From: Saccharomonospora azurea NA-128 | Lineage (GTDB): Bacteria; Actinomycetota; Actinomycetes; Mycobacteriales; Pseudonocardiaceae | DNA length: 64,000 bases | Assembly: GCF_000231055.2 (NCBI RefSeq) | Contig: NZ_CM001466.1 | Location: forward strand, 4,273,238-4,337,237 | Direction: 5' to 3' | Shown here: piece by piece, positions 17,340 through 25,634 of the stretch | Numbering within the stretch: the first letter of the stretch is position 1 | Layout of the letters: every line of letters begins with the position of its first letter | Made by a program: the position numbers and the translations under genes | The notes under the pieces: generated by a model | What the model saw: the letters and a program-made list of their open reading frames with translations, nothing else | Told to the model about the DNA's origin: nothing | Database searches by the model: none

Positions 17340-17936
17340 ATGTCCGCACGCCGGCTCGGGGTCATGGGTGGCACGTTCGACCCCGTCCACAACGGGCACC
17401 TCGTCGCCGCGAGCGAGGTGCAGCACCGGTTCGGGCTCGACGAGGTCATCTTCGTGCCCACGGGGCAGCCGTGGCAGAAGGCGAACAGGGCGGTGTCGCG
17501 GGCCGAGGACCGCTATCTCATGACGGTCATCGCCACCGCCTCGAACCCGGTGTTCTCCGTCAGCCGGGTCGACATCGACCGCGGGGGACAGACGTACACC
17601 GTTGACACGCTGCGTGACCTCCGCGCGGAGTATCCCGATGACGAGCTCTTCTTCATCACGGGCGCCGACGCGTTGGAGCAGATCCTGACGTGGCGTGACG
17701 TGGACGAGCTGTTCGATCTCGCGCACTTCATCGGGGTCACTCGCCCGGGTTACCAGCTGCACGACCACCACCTGCCCCAGGGCCGGGTGAGTCTCGTCGA
17801 GGTCACCGCGATGGCCATCTCGTCCACGACCTGCCGGGAGCGGGTCCAGCGCGGCGAACCCGTGTGGTACCTCATGCCGGACGGTGTCGTGCGGTACATC
17901 GACAAGCGCAAGCTGTACACGCAGCCGCAGTCCTGA
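17340..17936 (+). CDS. nadD: Nicotinate-nucleotide adenylyltransferase
   Basis: A 198-aa enzyme adenylating nicotinate mononucleotide in NAD synthesis. It has the nucleotidyltransferase signature [11 protein letters not shown] near the N-terminus and I-S-S-T-T-C-R near the C-terminus. ATG 17340 has AAGGTGG 8 nt before it. It begins a conserved series with rsfS and the phosphatase gene. Confidence 0.96.
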   Translation: MSARRLGVMGGTFDPVHNGHLVAASEVQHRFGLDEVIFVPTGQPWQKANRAVSRAEDRYLMTVIATASNPVFSVSRVDIDRGGQTYTVDTLRDLRAEYPDDELFFITGADALEQILTWRDVDELFDLAHFIGVTRPGYQLHDHHLPQGRVSLVEVTAMAISSTTCRERVQRGEPVWYLMPDGVVRYIDKRKLYTQPQS

Positions 17937-18006
17937 ACTCGCACGCGCTCGACCTGCGGCGGCGGGTACGCTCGTTCGGCATACGTTCTACTCAGTAAGG
18001 AGCACC

Positions 18007-18414
18007 GTGGTAGCGACGGCCGAAGCTCGAGACCTCGCGACCGCGGCCGCGCGCGCGGCGGCGGACAAGAAGGCCACTGACGTGGTGCTGCTCGACGTCT
18101 CGGAGCAGCTGGTGATCACCGACGTCTTCGTGATCGCATCCGCGCCCAACGAGCGGCAGATCGGGGCCATCGTCGACAACATCGAGGAGAAACTGCGTGC
18201 CGTGGGCCACAAGCCGGTGCGCAGGGAGGGCGCCAGGGAAGGGCGCTGGGTGCTCCTCGACTTCGTCGACGTCGTGGTGCACGTCCAGCACACCGAGGAG
18301 CGCGCGTTCTACGGCCTGGAGCGGTTGTGGAAGGACTGCCCGCGGATCGAGGTCGACGGGTTGGAAGTCCCGACCGACGACGCGGACGGCGACCAGGGAG
18401 CGGACGCGTCGTGA
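18007..18414 (+). CDS. rsfS: Ribosomal silencing factor RsfS
   Basis: A 135-aa RsfS (DUF143) protein that binds L14 and blocks subunit joining during starvation. It shows the family core V-I-A-S-A-P-N-E-R-Q, the G-R-W-V-L-L-D-F-V-D-V-V-V-H strand and the F-Y-x-L-E-R-L-W end. GTG 18007 follows AAGGAG at 17997-18002. Its last bases overlap the next gene (GTGA). It is usually found after nadD, as here. Confidence 0.96.
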   Translation: MVATAEARDLATAAARAAADKKATDVVLLDVSEQLVITDVFVIASAPNERQIGAIVDNIEEKLRAVGHKPVRREGAREGRWVLLDFVDVVVHVQHTEERAFYGLERLWKDCPRIEVDGLEVPTDDADGDQGADAS

Positions 18415-19022
18415 CGCTGCGCAGGCTCGTGCTGTGGAGGCACGGTGAGACCGACTACAACGCCGCCGGGCGGATGCAGGGCCAGCTCGACTCGGCGTTG
18501 ACCGAGGTCGGTTGGAACCAGGCCCGCTTCGCGGCGCCTGCGTTGGCCAAGTTCGAGCCGGATCTCGTGATCGCCTCCGATCTGCGTCGGGCGACGGACA
18601 CGGCCACCGTGCTGACCGACGCGTTCGCGCTGCCGTTGCGGCTGGACAAGCGGCTTCGGGAGACGCATCTCGGCGAGTGGCAGGGGCTCACCGGAGCCGA
18701 CGTGGACGAGCGGGCCCCGGGCGAACGGAACCGCTGGCGGCTCGACGCGACGTGGGCGCCGCCGGGCGGCGAGTCGCGGCTGGAGGTCGCCGAGCGGGCT
18801 CACGAGGTGGTCGCGGACCTCCTGCACGGCGACGACGACGTCGAGACGGTGCTGTTCGCCGCGCACGGCGGGCTGATCCTCGCGTTGACCGCGCGGTTGT
18901 TGCGGCTCCCCGTGGCGTTGTGGCCCTCGCTGGGAGGGATCGCCAACTGCCACTGGGTCGAGCTGGAGTACCAGGACGACGTCTGGAGGTTGCGCGCCTA
19001 CAACGCGGGAATCACGGGGTGA
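18411..19022 (+). CDS. Histidine phosphatase family protein
   Basis: A 203-aa phosphoglycerate-mutase-like phosphatase. The phospho-acceptor motif is L-W-R-H-G-E-T (His about residue 10) and the second catalytic His is in F-A-A-H-G-G-L. The position after rsfS is conserved in actinobacteria, where the gene is often annotated gpgP or gpmB-like; substrates range from glucosyl-3-phosphoglycerate to other phosphoesters. The exact substrate is not decided by sequence. It overlaps both neighbours by 4 bp. Confidence 0.9.
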   Translation: MTLRRLVLWRHGETDYNAAGRMQGQLDSALTEVGWNQARFAAPALAKFEPDLVIASDLRRATDTATVLTDAFALPLRLDKRLRETHLGEWQGLTGADVDERAPGERNRWRLDATWAPPGGESRLEVAERAHEVVADLLHGDDDVETVLFAAHGGLILALTARLLRLPVALWPSLGGIANCHWVELEYQDDVWRLRAYNAGITG

Positions 19023-19792
19023 CCGGCGCTCGTTCGCCACGGATTCTGGTGTTCGGTGACTCGCTGAGCTTCCACGGTCCCGAAGGGGGCCATCCAGCGG
19101 ACGACCCGCGTCTGTGGCCGAACATCGCGGCGTCCGCGCTCGGTGGGAGCGCGGAGCTGGTGGCGGGTGCGGGCTGGACGGCGCGCGACGCGTGGTGGGC
19201 GATGATCGGTGACCCGAGGGTATGGGCCGAGCTGCACCGCGCCGACGTCGTCGTGCTCGCGGTGGGCAGCATGGACACGCTGCCCTCGCCGTTGCCGACA
19301 TATCTCCGGACGGGTCTGCGGTATCTCCGCCCCGACCCGCTGCGCCGCGCGACGCGGCGGGCGTACCTCGCGGCGCAACCCGTGCTGTCCGTCGCGTTGC
19401 GAGGCCGGCCCTCCGCGTTGCCCACCCGGTTGACCGTGCGTTACCTCGACACGGCGGTCTCGGCGTTGCGCGTGCTGCGACCCGCGCTGCCCGTGGTCGG
19501 CTGGCTTCCCTCGGTGCATCGTGCGGCGGCGTACGGCCGGGTGCACACGACCCGCGCCCGTACCGCGGCCGCGATCGCGCGCTGGGCGGCGGCAACCGAG
19601 GTGCCGCTGCTCGACGTGCCGGCCCGCGTCGCCGCTCACGTCCTCGGCGGGCACGGCAATCCCGACGGCATGCACTGGGGTTGGCAGGGCCACGAGAGCG
19701 TGGGCGTGGGGATGGCGGAGCTGCTCCGCCCGTTCGTCACCCGAGCGGGCGGCGTCGGGTCCGACACCGCCGGATGGGGCCACGTAGGCTGA
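19019..19792 (+). CDS. SGNH/GDSL-like hydrolase
   Basis: A 257-aa SGNH-fold esterase-like protein. Block I Ser is in V-F-G-D-S-L-S near the N-terminus and the block V pair is in P-D-G-M-H-W-G. No signal peptide is visible, so it is probably cytoplasmic. The GTG start overlaps the phosphatase stop by 4 bp. Its TGA overlaps the TAGGCT -10 element of the next gene. Substrate unknown; it is a common neighbour in this conserved gene string. Confidence 0.85.
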   Translation: MTGARSPRILVFGDSLSFHGPEGGHPADDPRLWPNIAASALGGSAELVAGAGWTARDAWWAMIGDPRVWAELHRADVVVLAVGSMDTLPSPLPTYLRTGLRYLRPDPLRRATRRAYLAAQPVLSVALRGRPSALPTRLTVRYLDTAVSALRVLRPALPVVGWLPSVHRAAAYGRVHTTRARTAAAIARWAAATEVPLLDVPARVAAHVLGGHGNPDGMHWGWQGHESVGVGMAELLRPFVTRAGGVGSDTAGWGHVG

Positions 19793-19796
19793 CCGC

Positions 19797-20651
19797 GTGC
19801 CGGTCGCGGTTGTCACGGATTCCACAGCTCACCTGCCCGAGGGCTTCGCCGAGAGGTACGGCATCACCACCGTTCCGTTGCATGTCCTCGTCGATGGGAG
19901 CTCGTCGCTCGACGGCGTCGAGTTCGGCCCGGCGGCACTGGCCGACGCGCTCGGTCAACGCAGGATCGTCACCACCTCGCGTCCCACGCCTGCGGCTTTC
20001 GCAGCGGCGTATCGGACCGCGTTGGACGCGGGTGCCGACGCGGTCGTGTCGATCCACCTGTCGAAGAAGCTTTCCGGCACGTGGGAGGCGGCGGTGCTCG
20101 CGGCCCAGGAGGTGGGGCCGGACCTGGTCCGGGTGGTCGACTCGCGCACGATCGCCATGGGGCTGGGATTCGCCGCGTTGGAGGCCGCCGAGGCGGCCCG
20201 GCGCGGTGCGGACGTCGGTGAGGTCGAGGCCGTGGCCGTGGCCGCGGCAGGGGCCACGGAGACGTTCTTCGCGGTGGAGACCCTGGAGTATCTGCGGCGC
20301 GGTGGACGCATCGGCTCTGCGGCGGCGTTGCTCGGTACGGCGTTGGCCGTGAAACCGGTGCTGGAGGTGCGCGAGGGCGAAATCCAGGCTTTGGAGAAGG
20401 TGCGCACGATGCAGCGTGCCCTGGCTCGGCTGGTGGATCTGGCGGCCGAGGTCGCGGGTACCGACGAGGTCGCGGTCGCCGTGCACCACCTGGCCTCGCC
20501 GGATCGCGCCGCTCAACTCGCGACCCGGCTGGACGAGCGTTTACCCGTGTCGACGGGGTGTGTGGTGTCCGAGCTGGGGGCCGTCGTCGGTGCGCACACG
20601 GGTCCGGGGGTCGTGGGATTCGTGATCCGGAAGCCGTTGCGTTCGCGGTGA
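19797..20651 (+). CDS. DegV family fatty-acid-binding protein
   Basis: A 284-aa DegV-fold protein. DegV homologues (FakB in Firmicutes) bind a fatty acid and present it to a kinase. It begins V-A-V-V-T-D-S-T-A-H-L-P and carries T-T-S-R-P-T-P and L-S-G-T-W-E (the fatty-acid carboxylate-binding region) and the E-Y-L-R-R-G-G-R-I-G helix. TAGGCT at 19785-19790 lies 6 nt before the GTG, so it may also be transcribed leaderless from its own promoter inside the preceding gene's end. Confidence 0.93.
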   Translation: MPVAVVTDSTAHLPEGFAERYGITTVPLHVLVDGSSSLDGVEFGPAALADALGQRRIVTTSRPTPAAFAAAYRTALDAGADAVVSIHLSKKLSGTWEAAVLAAQEVGPDLVRVVDSRTIAMGLGFAALEAAEAARRGADVGEVEAVAVAAAGATETFFAVETLEYLRRGGRIGSAAALLGTALAVKPVLEVREGEIQALEKVRTMQRALARLVDLAAEVAGTDEVAVAVHHLASPDRAAQLATRLDERLPVSTGCVVSELGAVVGAHTGPGVVGFVIRKPLRSR

Positions 20652-20682
20652 CGGGCGGCAACGGTGCCGTCCGCGACTCGAG

Positions 20683-20709
20683 TTGTCCACAGCACCGGGG
20701 TTGTCCACA
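20683..20709 (+). promoter_or_regulatory. Two DnaA-box-like sites upstream of comEA
   Basis: Two perfect copies of TTGTCCACA, the actinobacterial DnaA-box sequence, lie in the same orientation at 20683-20691 and 20701-20709, 18 bp apart start to start. They sit between the DegV gene and comEA, about 55 bp before the comEA start, where a bound DnaA could affect the promoter. Two boxes are too few for an origin. Confidence 0.55.
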
Positions 20710-20763
20710 GGGGCGCGATCGAGGTCTCGCGGGGGCGTCGGCGGTTTTCGTAGCGTCGAATGC

Positions 20764-21669
20764 GTGTTCGAGCCGACAGCAGATGCTGCTTCCACCAGAC
20801 TTCGCCGTTCAGTGTCGCGCCGACGGGTCACGGAGGACGACCGTTCCGAGGGCGCTGCCGACGACCGTGTTGCCGACACCGGCGGGGCCGCGCCCCGCGT
20901 TCGGCTCGCTCAGTTGGCCGCCGAAGCGCGTGGCCGTGGTGATCCGGCAGGGCACTCGTCGCCGCGTCACTCCTCACCGCCACGCCGGGCCGCCCCGCTC
21001 GTCGAGCGGTGGAACGCCGGAGACGGTCGTGTGGCGCCACAGCGTCGGCACACCGCGATCGCCGCTGCCGTCGTCGGTGTCCTGGGCGCCGGGATCGTCA
21101 CGGCGATGGTGCTCGCCGGAGCACCGGAGCCCGAGCGGGCGCCTCCGCTGCCGGACGTGCGACCCGTGTCGGTGTCGTCGGCTGCGCAGGGCAGCGGCGC
21201 GCAGGGATCCGCGAGTGCGACGCCGACCTCCCTGGTCGTCAGCGTCGTGGGCACCGTCGCCGAACCCGGGCTGATCACCGTGGAACCCGGCGCGAGGGTG
21301 GCTGACGCCATCGAACTCGCCGGCGGCGCGAGCCGCGACAGCGACCTGCACACCGTGAACCTGGCGCGGAAGGTGTCGGACGGGGAACAGATCTACGTCG
21401 GTGTCACACCCCCTCCGGGAGTGAGCGAGGCCGCCACGGGCGGTGATGGTCCGGCACCGTCCACGTCGGACGCCTCGAAGGTCGACCTGAACGCCGCCGA
21501 CCACGCGATGCTCCAGACACTGCCGGGTGTGGGGGAGGTGACGGCGTCGCGAATCCTCGAATGGCGGGAGACCCATGGTCGTTTCACGTCCGTGGAACAG
21601 CTCCGGGAGATCGACGGCATCGGTGAGAAGAGGTTCGCGCGTCTGCGCGAACAGGTCTCCGTCGGGTAA
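20764..21669 (+). CDS. comEA: ComEA family DNA-binding protein
   Basis: About 301 aa: a long basic, disordered cytoplasmic N-terminus, one transmembrane helix (A-I-A-A-A-V-V-G-V-L-G-A-G-I-V-T), a SLBB-like domain (V-V-G-T-V-A-E-P-G-L) and a C-terminal helix-hairpin-helix pair (V-D-L-N-A-A-D ... L-P-G-V-G-E-V-T-A and I-D-G-I-G-E-K-R). This is the ComEA layout for binding incoming DNA outside the membrane. GTG 20764 is chosen for its TAGCGT -10 7 nt upstream. comEC follows after 11 bp. Natural transformation in the host is not implied by sequence alone. Confidence 0.93.
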   Translation: MFEPTADAASTRLRRSVSRRRVTEDDRSEGAADDRVADTGGAAPRVRLAQLAAEARGRGDPAGHSSPRHSSPPRRAAPLVERWNAGDGRVAPQRRHTAIAAAVVGVLGAGIVTAMVLAGAPEPERAPPLPDVRPVSVSSAAQGSGAQGSASATPTSLVVSVVGTVAEPGLITVEPGARVADAIELAGGASRDSDLHTVNLARKVSDGEQIYVGVTPPPGVSEAATGGDGPAPSTSDASKVDLNAADHAMLQTLPGVGEVTASRILEWRETHGRFTSVEQLREIDGIGEKRFARLREQVSVG

Positions 21670-21680
21670 GGGGTACGACG

Positions 21681-24221
21681 GTGGTTCTCCGCACCACGCA
21701 CGCGGCGACCGGAACCGTCGCGGGGCGACACGACTGGCGATTGGTTCCGGCCGCCGCGACAGTGTGGGGCGGGTCCGCCCTCGGGCTGCTGTGGGGTTGG
21801 TGGGCGAGCCTGCTGTGTGGCATCACCGGCTGCGTCGCCGCGATGGTCCTGTGGCGATGGTGGGTGCCGCGAGACCGCGAGCGCCGCCGCTGGCGATCCG
21901 CCGCGGGAGCGTTGGCGGTGTGCGGGGTGCTGACGGCGTGGCTCACCGCCGCACGCCTGCACATCGTCGAGCACGACGGGTTGCGCGTGCAGGCACGCGA
22001 CGGCGTCGACGTGACGCTGACCGTGGTCGTCGCGCAGCGGCCACGAGCCGTGCATTCCGACGGCTACGGCGGCCGGGCGGGTGGTGCGCGGTCGGTCCTC
22101 GTGCCCGTGGACGTCATCGCTGCGGTGTCCGAGGGCGAGCGCATCGACTCGCGGGGCCGGGTGTTGCTGATCGGCCCCACGGAGGACCTGTCCGGGGTCG
22201 TCGTGGGGCAGCGGGTGACGGTGCGCGCGACGCTGGCGCCCTTCCGGCCGCACGAGATGACCGTGGCGGTCGGGTACGTACGCGGTCCACCGGACGCGGA
22301 GGGGGAGGCGCCCTGGTGGCAGCGGTCGACCGAGTCGTTACGGCTGGCGTTCCGGGAGGTCGCCGGAGTGCTGGACGAGGAGTCGGCGGGCCTGCTTCCG
22401 GGCCTGGTGGTGGGCGACACCAGTGAGTTGCCGAGCCGGGTCGAGCAGGAGTTCCTCGATGCCGGGATGTCCCATCTGACCGCGGTTTCCGGGTCCAACG
22501 TGGCCATTGTGTGTGGAGCGGTTCTCCTCCTCGCCCGGGCGTTCCGATGTGGACCGAGATCCTCGGCGGTGCTTGCTGCGGTGGCTCTGGTCGGCTTCGT
22601 GGCGATCGTCGGCTACGAGCCCAGCGTTCTGCGTGCGGGTGTGATGGGGGCAGTGGGGTTGCTCGCCCTCGTGCTCGGGCGGCGCGGATCGGCTCTGCCC
22701 GCGTTGGCCGTGGCCGTGTGCGTGCTCGGGATTCTCGACCCCGAGATGGCCGTCAGCATGGGATTCGTTTTGTCGGTGGTGGCGACGGCGGGGTTGGTTC
22801 TGGTGGCACCGCGGTGGTCACGGGCGTTGTCGAGGCGAGGGTTTCCGCGGGTCGCGGCCGATGCCCTCGTGGTGCCGACGGTGGCGTTCCTCGCGACCGC
22901 ACCGGTCATCGCCGGAATGGCGGGTGAGGTGAGCCTGGTGTCGATCGTGGCGAACCTGCTGGCGGCTCCGGTGGTGGCTCCGGTCACCGTGCTGGGAGCT
23001 GTGGCGGCCGTTCTCGGACCCTGGTGGCGTGATGCCGCGGTACTCGTGGTGCAGGTGGCCGGTCCGGGGGTCGACTGGCTCGTGCTCGTCGCGCGGCACG
23101 CGGCGGGCACACCCGGGGCGGTGCTGAGCTGGCCCGCCGGCTGGTGGGGCGCCCTCCTCGCGGCACTCGTGGTGGTGGTGCTCGTCGGCGGGTTGCGATA
23201 TCGGCGCACGAGGTCGGTCGTGGCGGTGCTCGTCGTGCTGGTCTTGGTGGTCACCGTGCCGACGAGGCTCTTCAGGCCCGGGTGGCCGCCTGACGGCTGG
23301 GCGCTGGTCGCGTGTGATGTGGGGCAGGGGGACGCGTTCGTCCTCGCCACCGGTGAACCGGGGCGGGCCGTCGTCGTGGACACCGGGCCCGACCCGCTGG
23401 TGGTCGACCGGTGCCTGGAACGCCTCGACGTCGAGCGGGTCCCGCTGGTGGTGTTGAGCCATCTGCATGCCGACCATGTCGGTGGGCTGACCTCGGTGTT
23501 TGACGGGCGTGCCGTCGGAGCGGTGGCAGTGGGGCCGGGACGCAGCCCGCGGTGGGCGTGGGACGACGTCGTGGACACGGCTGCCGCACGCGGTGTGCCC
23601 GTGGTCGAACTGGCGGCGGGCGATCGGCTCACGTGGAGCGCACTGCGTCTCGACGTGCTGGCGCCGGACGCTCCCGGAGAGGTGACCGTCGCCGCTGCCG
23701 ACGACGTCGACGGCAGCGAGGTCAACAACGCGTCGGTGGTGCTGCGAGCGACGACGGCGGTGGGGCGGGTCCTGCTGACCGGAGACGTGGAACTGGAGGC
23801 GCAGGCGAGCCTCCTCGCGTCGGGGGAGGATCTCAGGGCGGAGATTCTCAAGGTGCCGCACCACGGGAGCCGGTACACGCTGCGGGAATTCCTCAGCGCC
23901 GCGGCGCCCCGCATCGCCATCGCCAGCGTGGGGCCGGACAACTCGTACGGTCACCCGAGCCCGATGATTCTCCGAGTGCTTCGGAGTGGTGGAGCGCTCG
24001 TGGCACGCACCGACACCGACGGCGACACGGCCGTCGTGCTGGACGAGGGACATCCCGCCGTGGTGAGGCGGGGCCCGGAACCGAGGCGACGGTCCCCGGG
24101 CCCCGCGGTCACACTCAGGCGTCCAGCGCGGACTGCACGGCCTCCACCGACGGCCGCACGGTGGCCTTCGGGCCGACCCGGTCACCGAGCGCGTCGAGCG
24201 TCTTCAACCCGTCGCCCGTGA
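21681..24221 (+). CDS. comEC: ComEC/Rec2 family DNA uptake channel protein
   Basis: An 846-aa membrane protein. An N-terminal soluble/OB-like region follows the first helices, then comes the polytopic competence domain with H-L-T-A-V-S-G-S-N-V-A-I, and a C-terminal metallo-beta-lactamase domain with the metal motif S-H-L-H-A-D-H-V-G-G and a later K-V-P-H-H-G-S. It would transport or degrade one strand of incoming DNA. The last roughly 50 residues are Arg/Pro-rich, unlike the family, and run 107 bp into the 3' end of the convergent thrC gene, so the native end may have been lost or extended. Confidence 0.93.
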   Translation: MVLRTTHAATGTVAGRHDWRLVPAAATVWGGSALGLLWGWWASLLCGITGCVAAMVLWRWWVPRDRERRRWRSAAGALAVCGVLTAWLTAARLHIVEHDGLRVQARDGVDVTLTVVVAQRPRAVHSDGYGGRAGGARSVLVPVDVIAAVSEGERIDSRGRVLLIGPTEDLSGVVVGQRVTVRATLAPFRPHEMTVAVGYVRGPPDAEGEAPWWQRSTESLRLAFREVAGVLDEESAGLLPGLVVGDTSELPSRVEQEFLDAGMSHLTAVSGSNVAIVCGAVLLLARAFRCGPRSSAVLAAVALVGFVAIVGYEPSVLRAGVMGAVGLLALVLGRRGSALPALAVAVCVLGILDPEMAVSMGFVLSVVATAGLVLVAPRWSRALSRRGFPRVAADALVVPTVAFLATAPVIAGMAGEVSLVSIVANLLAAPVVAPVTVLGAVAAVLGPWWRDAAVLVVQVAGPGVDWLVLVARHAAGTPGAVLSWPAGWWGALLAALVVVVLVGGLRYRRTRSVVAVLVVLVLVVTVPTRLFRPGWPPDGWALVACDVGQGDAFVLATGEPGRAVVVDTGPDPLVVDRCLERLDVERVPLVVLSHLHADHVGGLTSVFDGRAVGAVAVGPGRSPRWAWDDVVDTAAARGVPVVELAAGDRLTWSALRLDVLAPDAPGEVTVAAADDVDGSEVNNASVVLRATTAVGRVLLTGDVELEAQASLLASGEDLRAEILKVPHHGSRYTLREFLSAAAPRIAIASVGPDNSYGHPSPMILRVLRSGGALVARTDTDGDTAVVLDEGHPAVVRRGPEPRRRSPGPAVTLRRPARTARPPPTAARWPSGRPGHRARRASSTRRP
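24069..24105 (-). terminator. Hairpin downstream of thrC
   Basis: A perfect 10-bp inverted repeat, CGGGGCCCGG with CCGGGCCCCG, lies 10 bp beyond the thrC stop on the thrC strand. It falls inside the extended 3' end of comEC. No T-tract follows, as is usual in high-GC genomes. Confidence 0.6.
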
Positions 24222-25377
24222 TCAGCAGGACCGTTTCGGCGTCCGGGTCGAGCTGGCCGGACTCGATGAGCTTCTTCGCCGTGGCCACCGTGACGCCGCC
24301 CGCCGTCTCGGTGAAGATGCCTTCGGTGCGCGCCAGCAGTCGGATGCCGTCGACCACCTCGTCGTCGCTGACGTCCTCGATGGCTCCACCCGTACGTCGC
24401 ACGGTGTCGAGAACGTAGGGTCCGTCGGCGGGATTGCCGATCGCGAGCGAACGGGCGATGGTGTCGGGCCGCACCGGCCGCACCACATCGTGTCCGTCGC
24501 GGAACGCCGCGGACACCGGTGAACAGCCGGACGCCTGGGCACCGAACACGCGGTACGGGCTCGCCTCCACCAGATCCAGCTGTGCGAGCTCCTGGAAACC
24601 CTTGTCCACTTTGGTGAGCTGGGAACCCGAGGCGATCGGAACGACGACCTGCTCCGGGATCCGCCAGCCGAGCTGCTCGGCGACTTCGAAGGCGAGGGTC
24701 TTGGACCCCTCCGAGTAGTAGGGGCGCACGTTGACGTTGACGAACGCCCAGTTCTCGTGTTCCGCGGCCAGTTCGGTGGCAAGCCGGTTGACGTCGTCGT
24801 AGTTGCCGTCCACCGCGATCAGGGCGCCGTCGTACACCGCCGTGGTGAGCACCTTCGCCCGCTCCAACGACGAGGGGATCAGCACCACGGACTGCCACCC
24901 CGCCCGGGCGGCCGCCGCGGCGACGGCGTTGGCCAGGTTCCCCGTGGACGGGCAGGCGAGAGTGTCGAAACCGAACTCGCGCGCCGCGGCCAAAGCCACG
25001 GCCACGACCCGATCCTTGAACGAATGTGTGGGGTTGCCGGTGTCGTCCTTGATCCACAAACGACGGACGCCGAGTTCCTTCGCGAGTCGGTCCGCGCGCA
25101 CCAGCCGCGTGCAACCCGGCTCGGTGTTCGGGATCTCCTCGACGTTCGACGGGACGGGCAGCAGCTTCTTGTACCGCCAGATGTTGCGCGGACCCGACTC
25201 GATGTCCTCGCGGCGCACGCGCCCGAAGTCGTAGGCGACTTCCAGAGGCGAGAAGTCGTGCTGGGAGACGAACTCCGGAGCCAGCGGCTGACGGTGGCCC
25301 TCTTCCTTCGACACCAGTTCCACGGCGGGGCCGAGCTCGACGGTGCGGCGGGAGGGCGTGGGCACAACAGCAGTCAT
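24115..25377 (-). CDS. thrC: Threonine synthase
   Basis: A 420-aa PLP enzyme that turns O-phosphohomoserine into threonine. The PLP Lys is in P-T-H-S-F-K-D-R (Lys121) and the phosphate-binding region includes S-T-G-N-L-A-N-A-V. The N-terminal D-F-S-P-L-E-V-A-Y-D segment is typical of the longer, class-I-like enzymes. ATG 25377 is chosen because GAGGAAGGA precedes it. An upstream ATG at 25395 lies inside the riboswitch closing helix and is unlikely. It stands apart from hom and thrB, which are not in the window, and is controlled by an S-box. Confidence 0.96.
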   Translation of the reverse strand: MTAVVPTPSRRTVELGPAVELVSKEEGHRQPLAPEFVSQHDFSPLEVAYDFGRVRREDIESGPRNIWRYKKLLPVPSNVEEIPNTEPGCTRLVRADRLAKELGVRRLWIKDDTGNPTHSFKDRVVAVALAAAREFGFDTLACPSTGNLANAVAAAAARAGWQSVVLIPSSLERAKVLTTAVYDGALIAVDGNYDDVNRLATELAAEHENWAFVNVNVRPYYSEGSKTLAFEVAEQLGWRIPEQVVVPIASGSQLTKVDKGFQELAQLDLVEASPYRVFGAQASGCSPVSAAFRDGHDVVRPVRPDTIARSLAIGNPADGPYVLDTVRRTGGAIEDVSDDEVVDGIRLLARTEGIFTETAGGVTVATAKKLIESGQLDPDAETVLLITGDGLKTLDALGDRVGPKATVRPSVEAVQSALDA

Positions 25378-25390
25378 CGCGAGGTCCTTC

Positions 25391-25521
25391 CTCATCTTTC
25401 CCGCTGACGCGGGACGGAATTGGCACCGTTGTCGTCAGCTACCTCGCGGAATCCGAGATGACAGGCTGACGCCGGTTGCCGGGGCTTCAACGGGCCGGTC
25501 CCTCTGCCCCCTCTGGATGAG
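25391..25521 (-). promoter_or_regulatory. SAM-I (S-box) riboswitch controlling thrC
   Basis: On the minus strand the leader reads, in order, the P1 5' arm CTCATC, the core AGAGGGGGCAGAGGGA, CGGCCCG, TGAAGCCCCGGCAACC, then GGTGCCAATTCC and the closing GAAAGATGAG. These are the conserved S-box elements, including the GGTGC-AATTCC internal-loop strand and the P1 pair CTCATC/GATGAG. The 3' arm of P1 runs directly into the thrC ribosome-binding site, with thrC ATG 13 nt further on. This points to translational control: SAM binding stabilises P1 and would hide the ribosome-binding site. No intrinsic terminator lies between aptamer and gene. Confidence 0.93.
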
Positions 25522-25634
25522 CTATTCACTTGTGATCGCCTCGGCGGTCCGAAACGACGACACAGAGCGTACGACATGCCCCCCGCCGCACGCCATGCCC
25601 CGGTGCCTCCGGGTGCTCGTGGCAGGATCGAGGC

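Noticed and set aside
20683-20709. Replication origin.
   Set aside because: Only two DnaA boxes, no AT-rich unwinding region and no dnaA or dnaN nearby.
25378-25395. An upstream ATG start for thrC at 25395.
   Set aside because: It lies inside the 3' arm of the S-box P1 helix and has no ribosome-binding site; ATG 25377 has a strong one.
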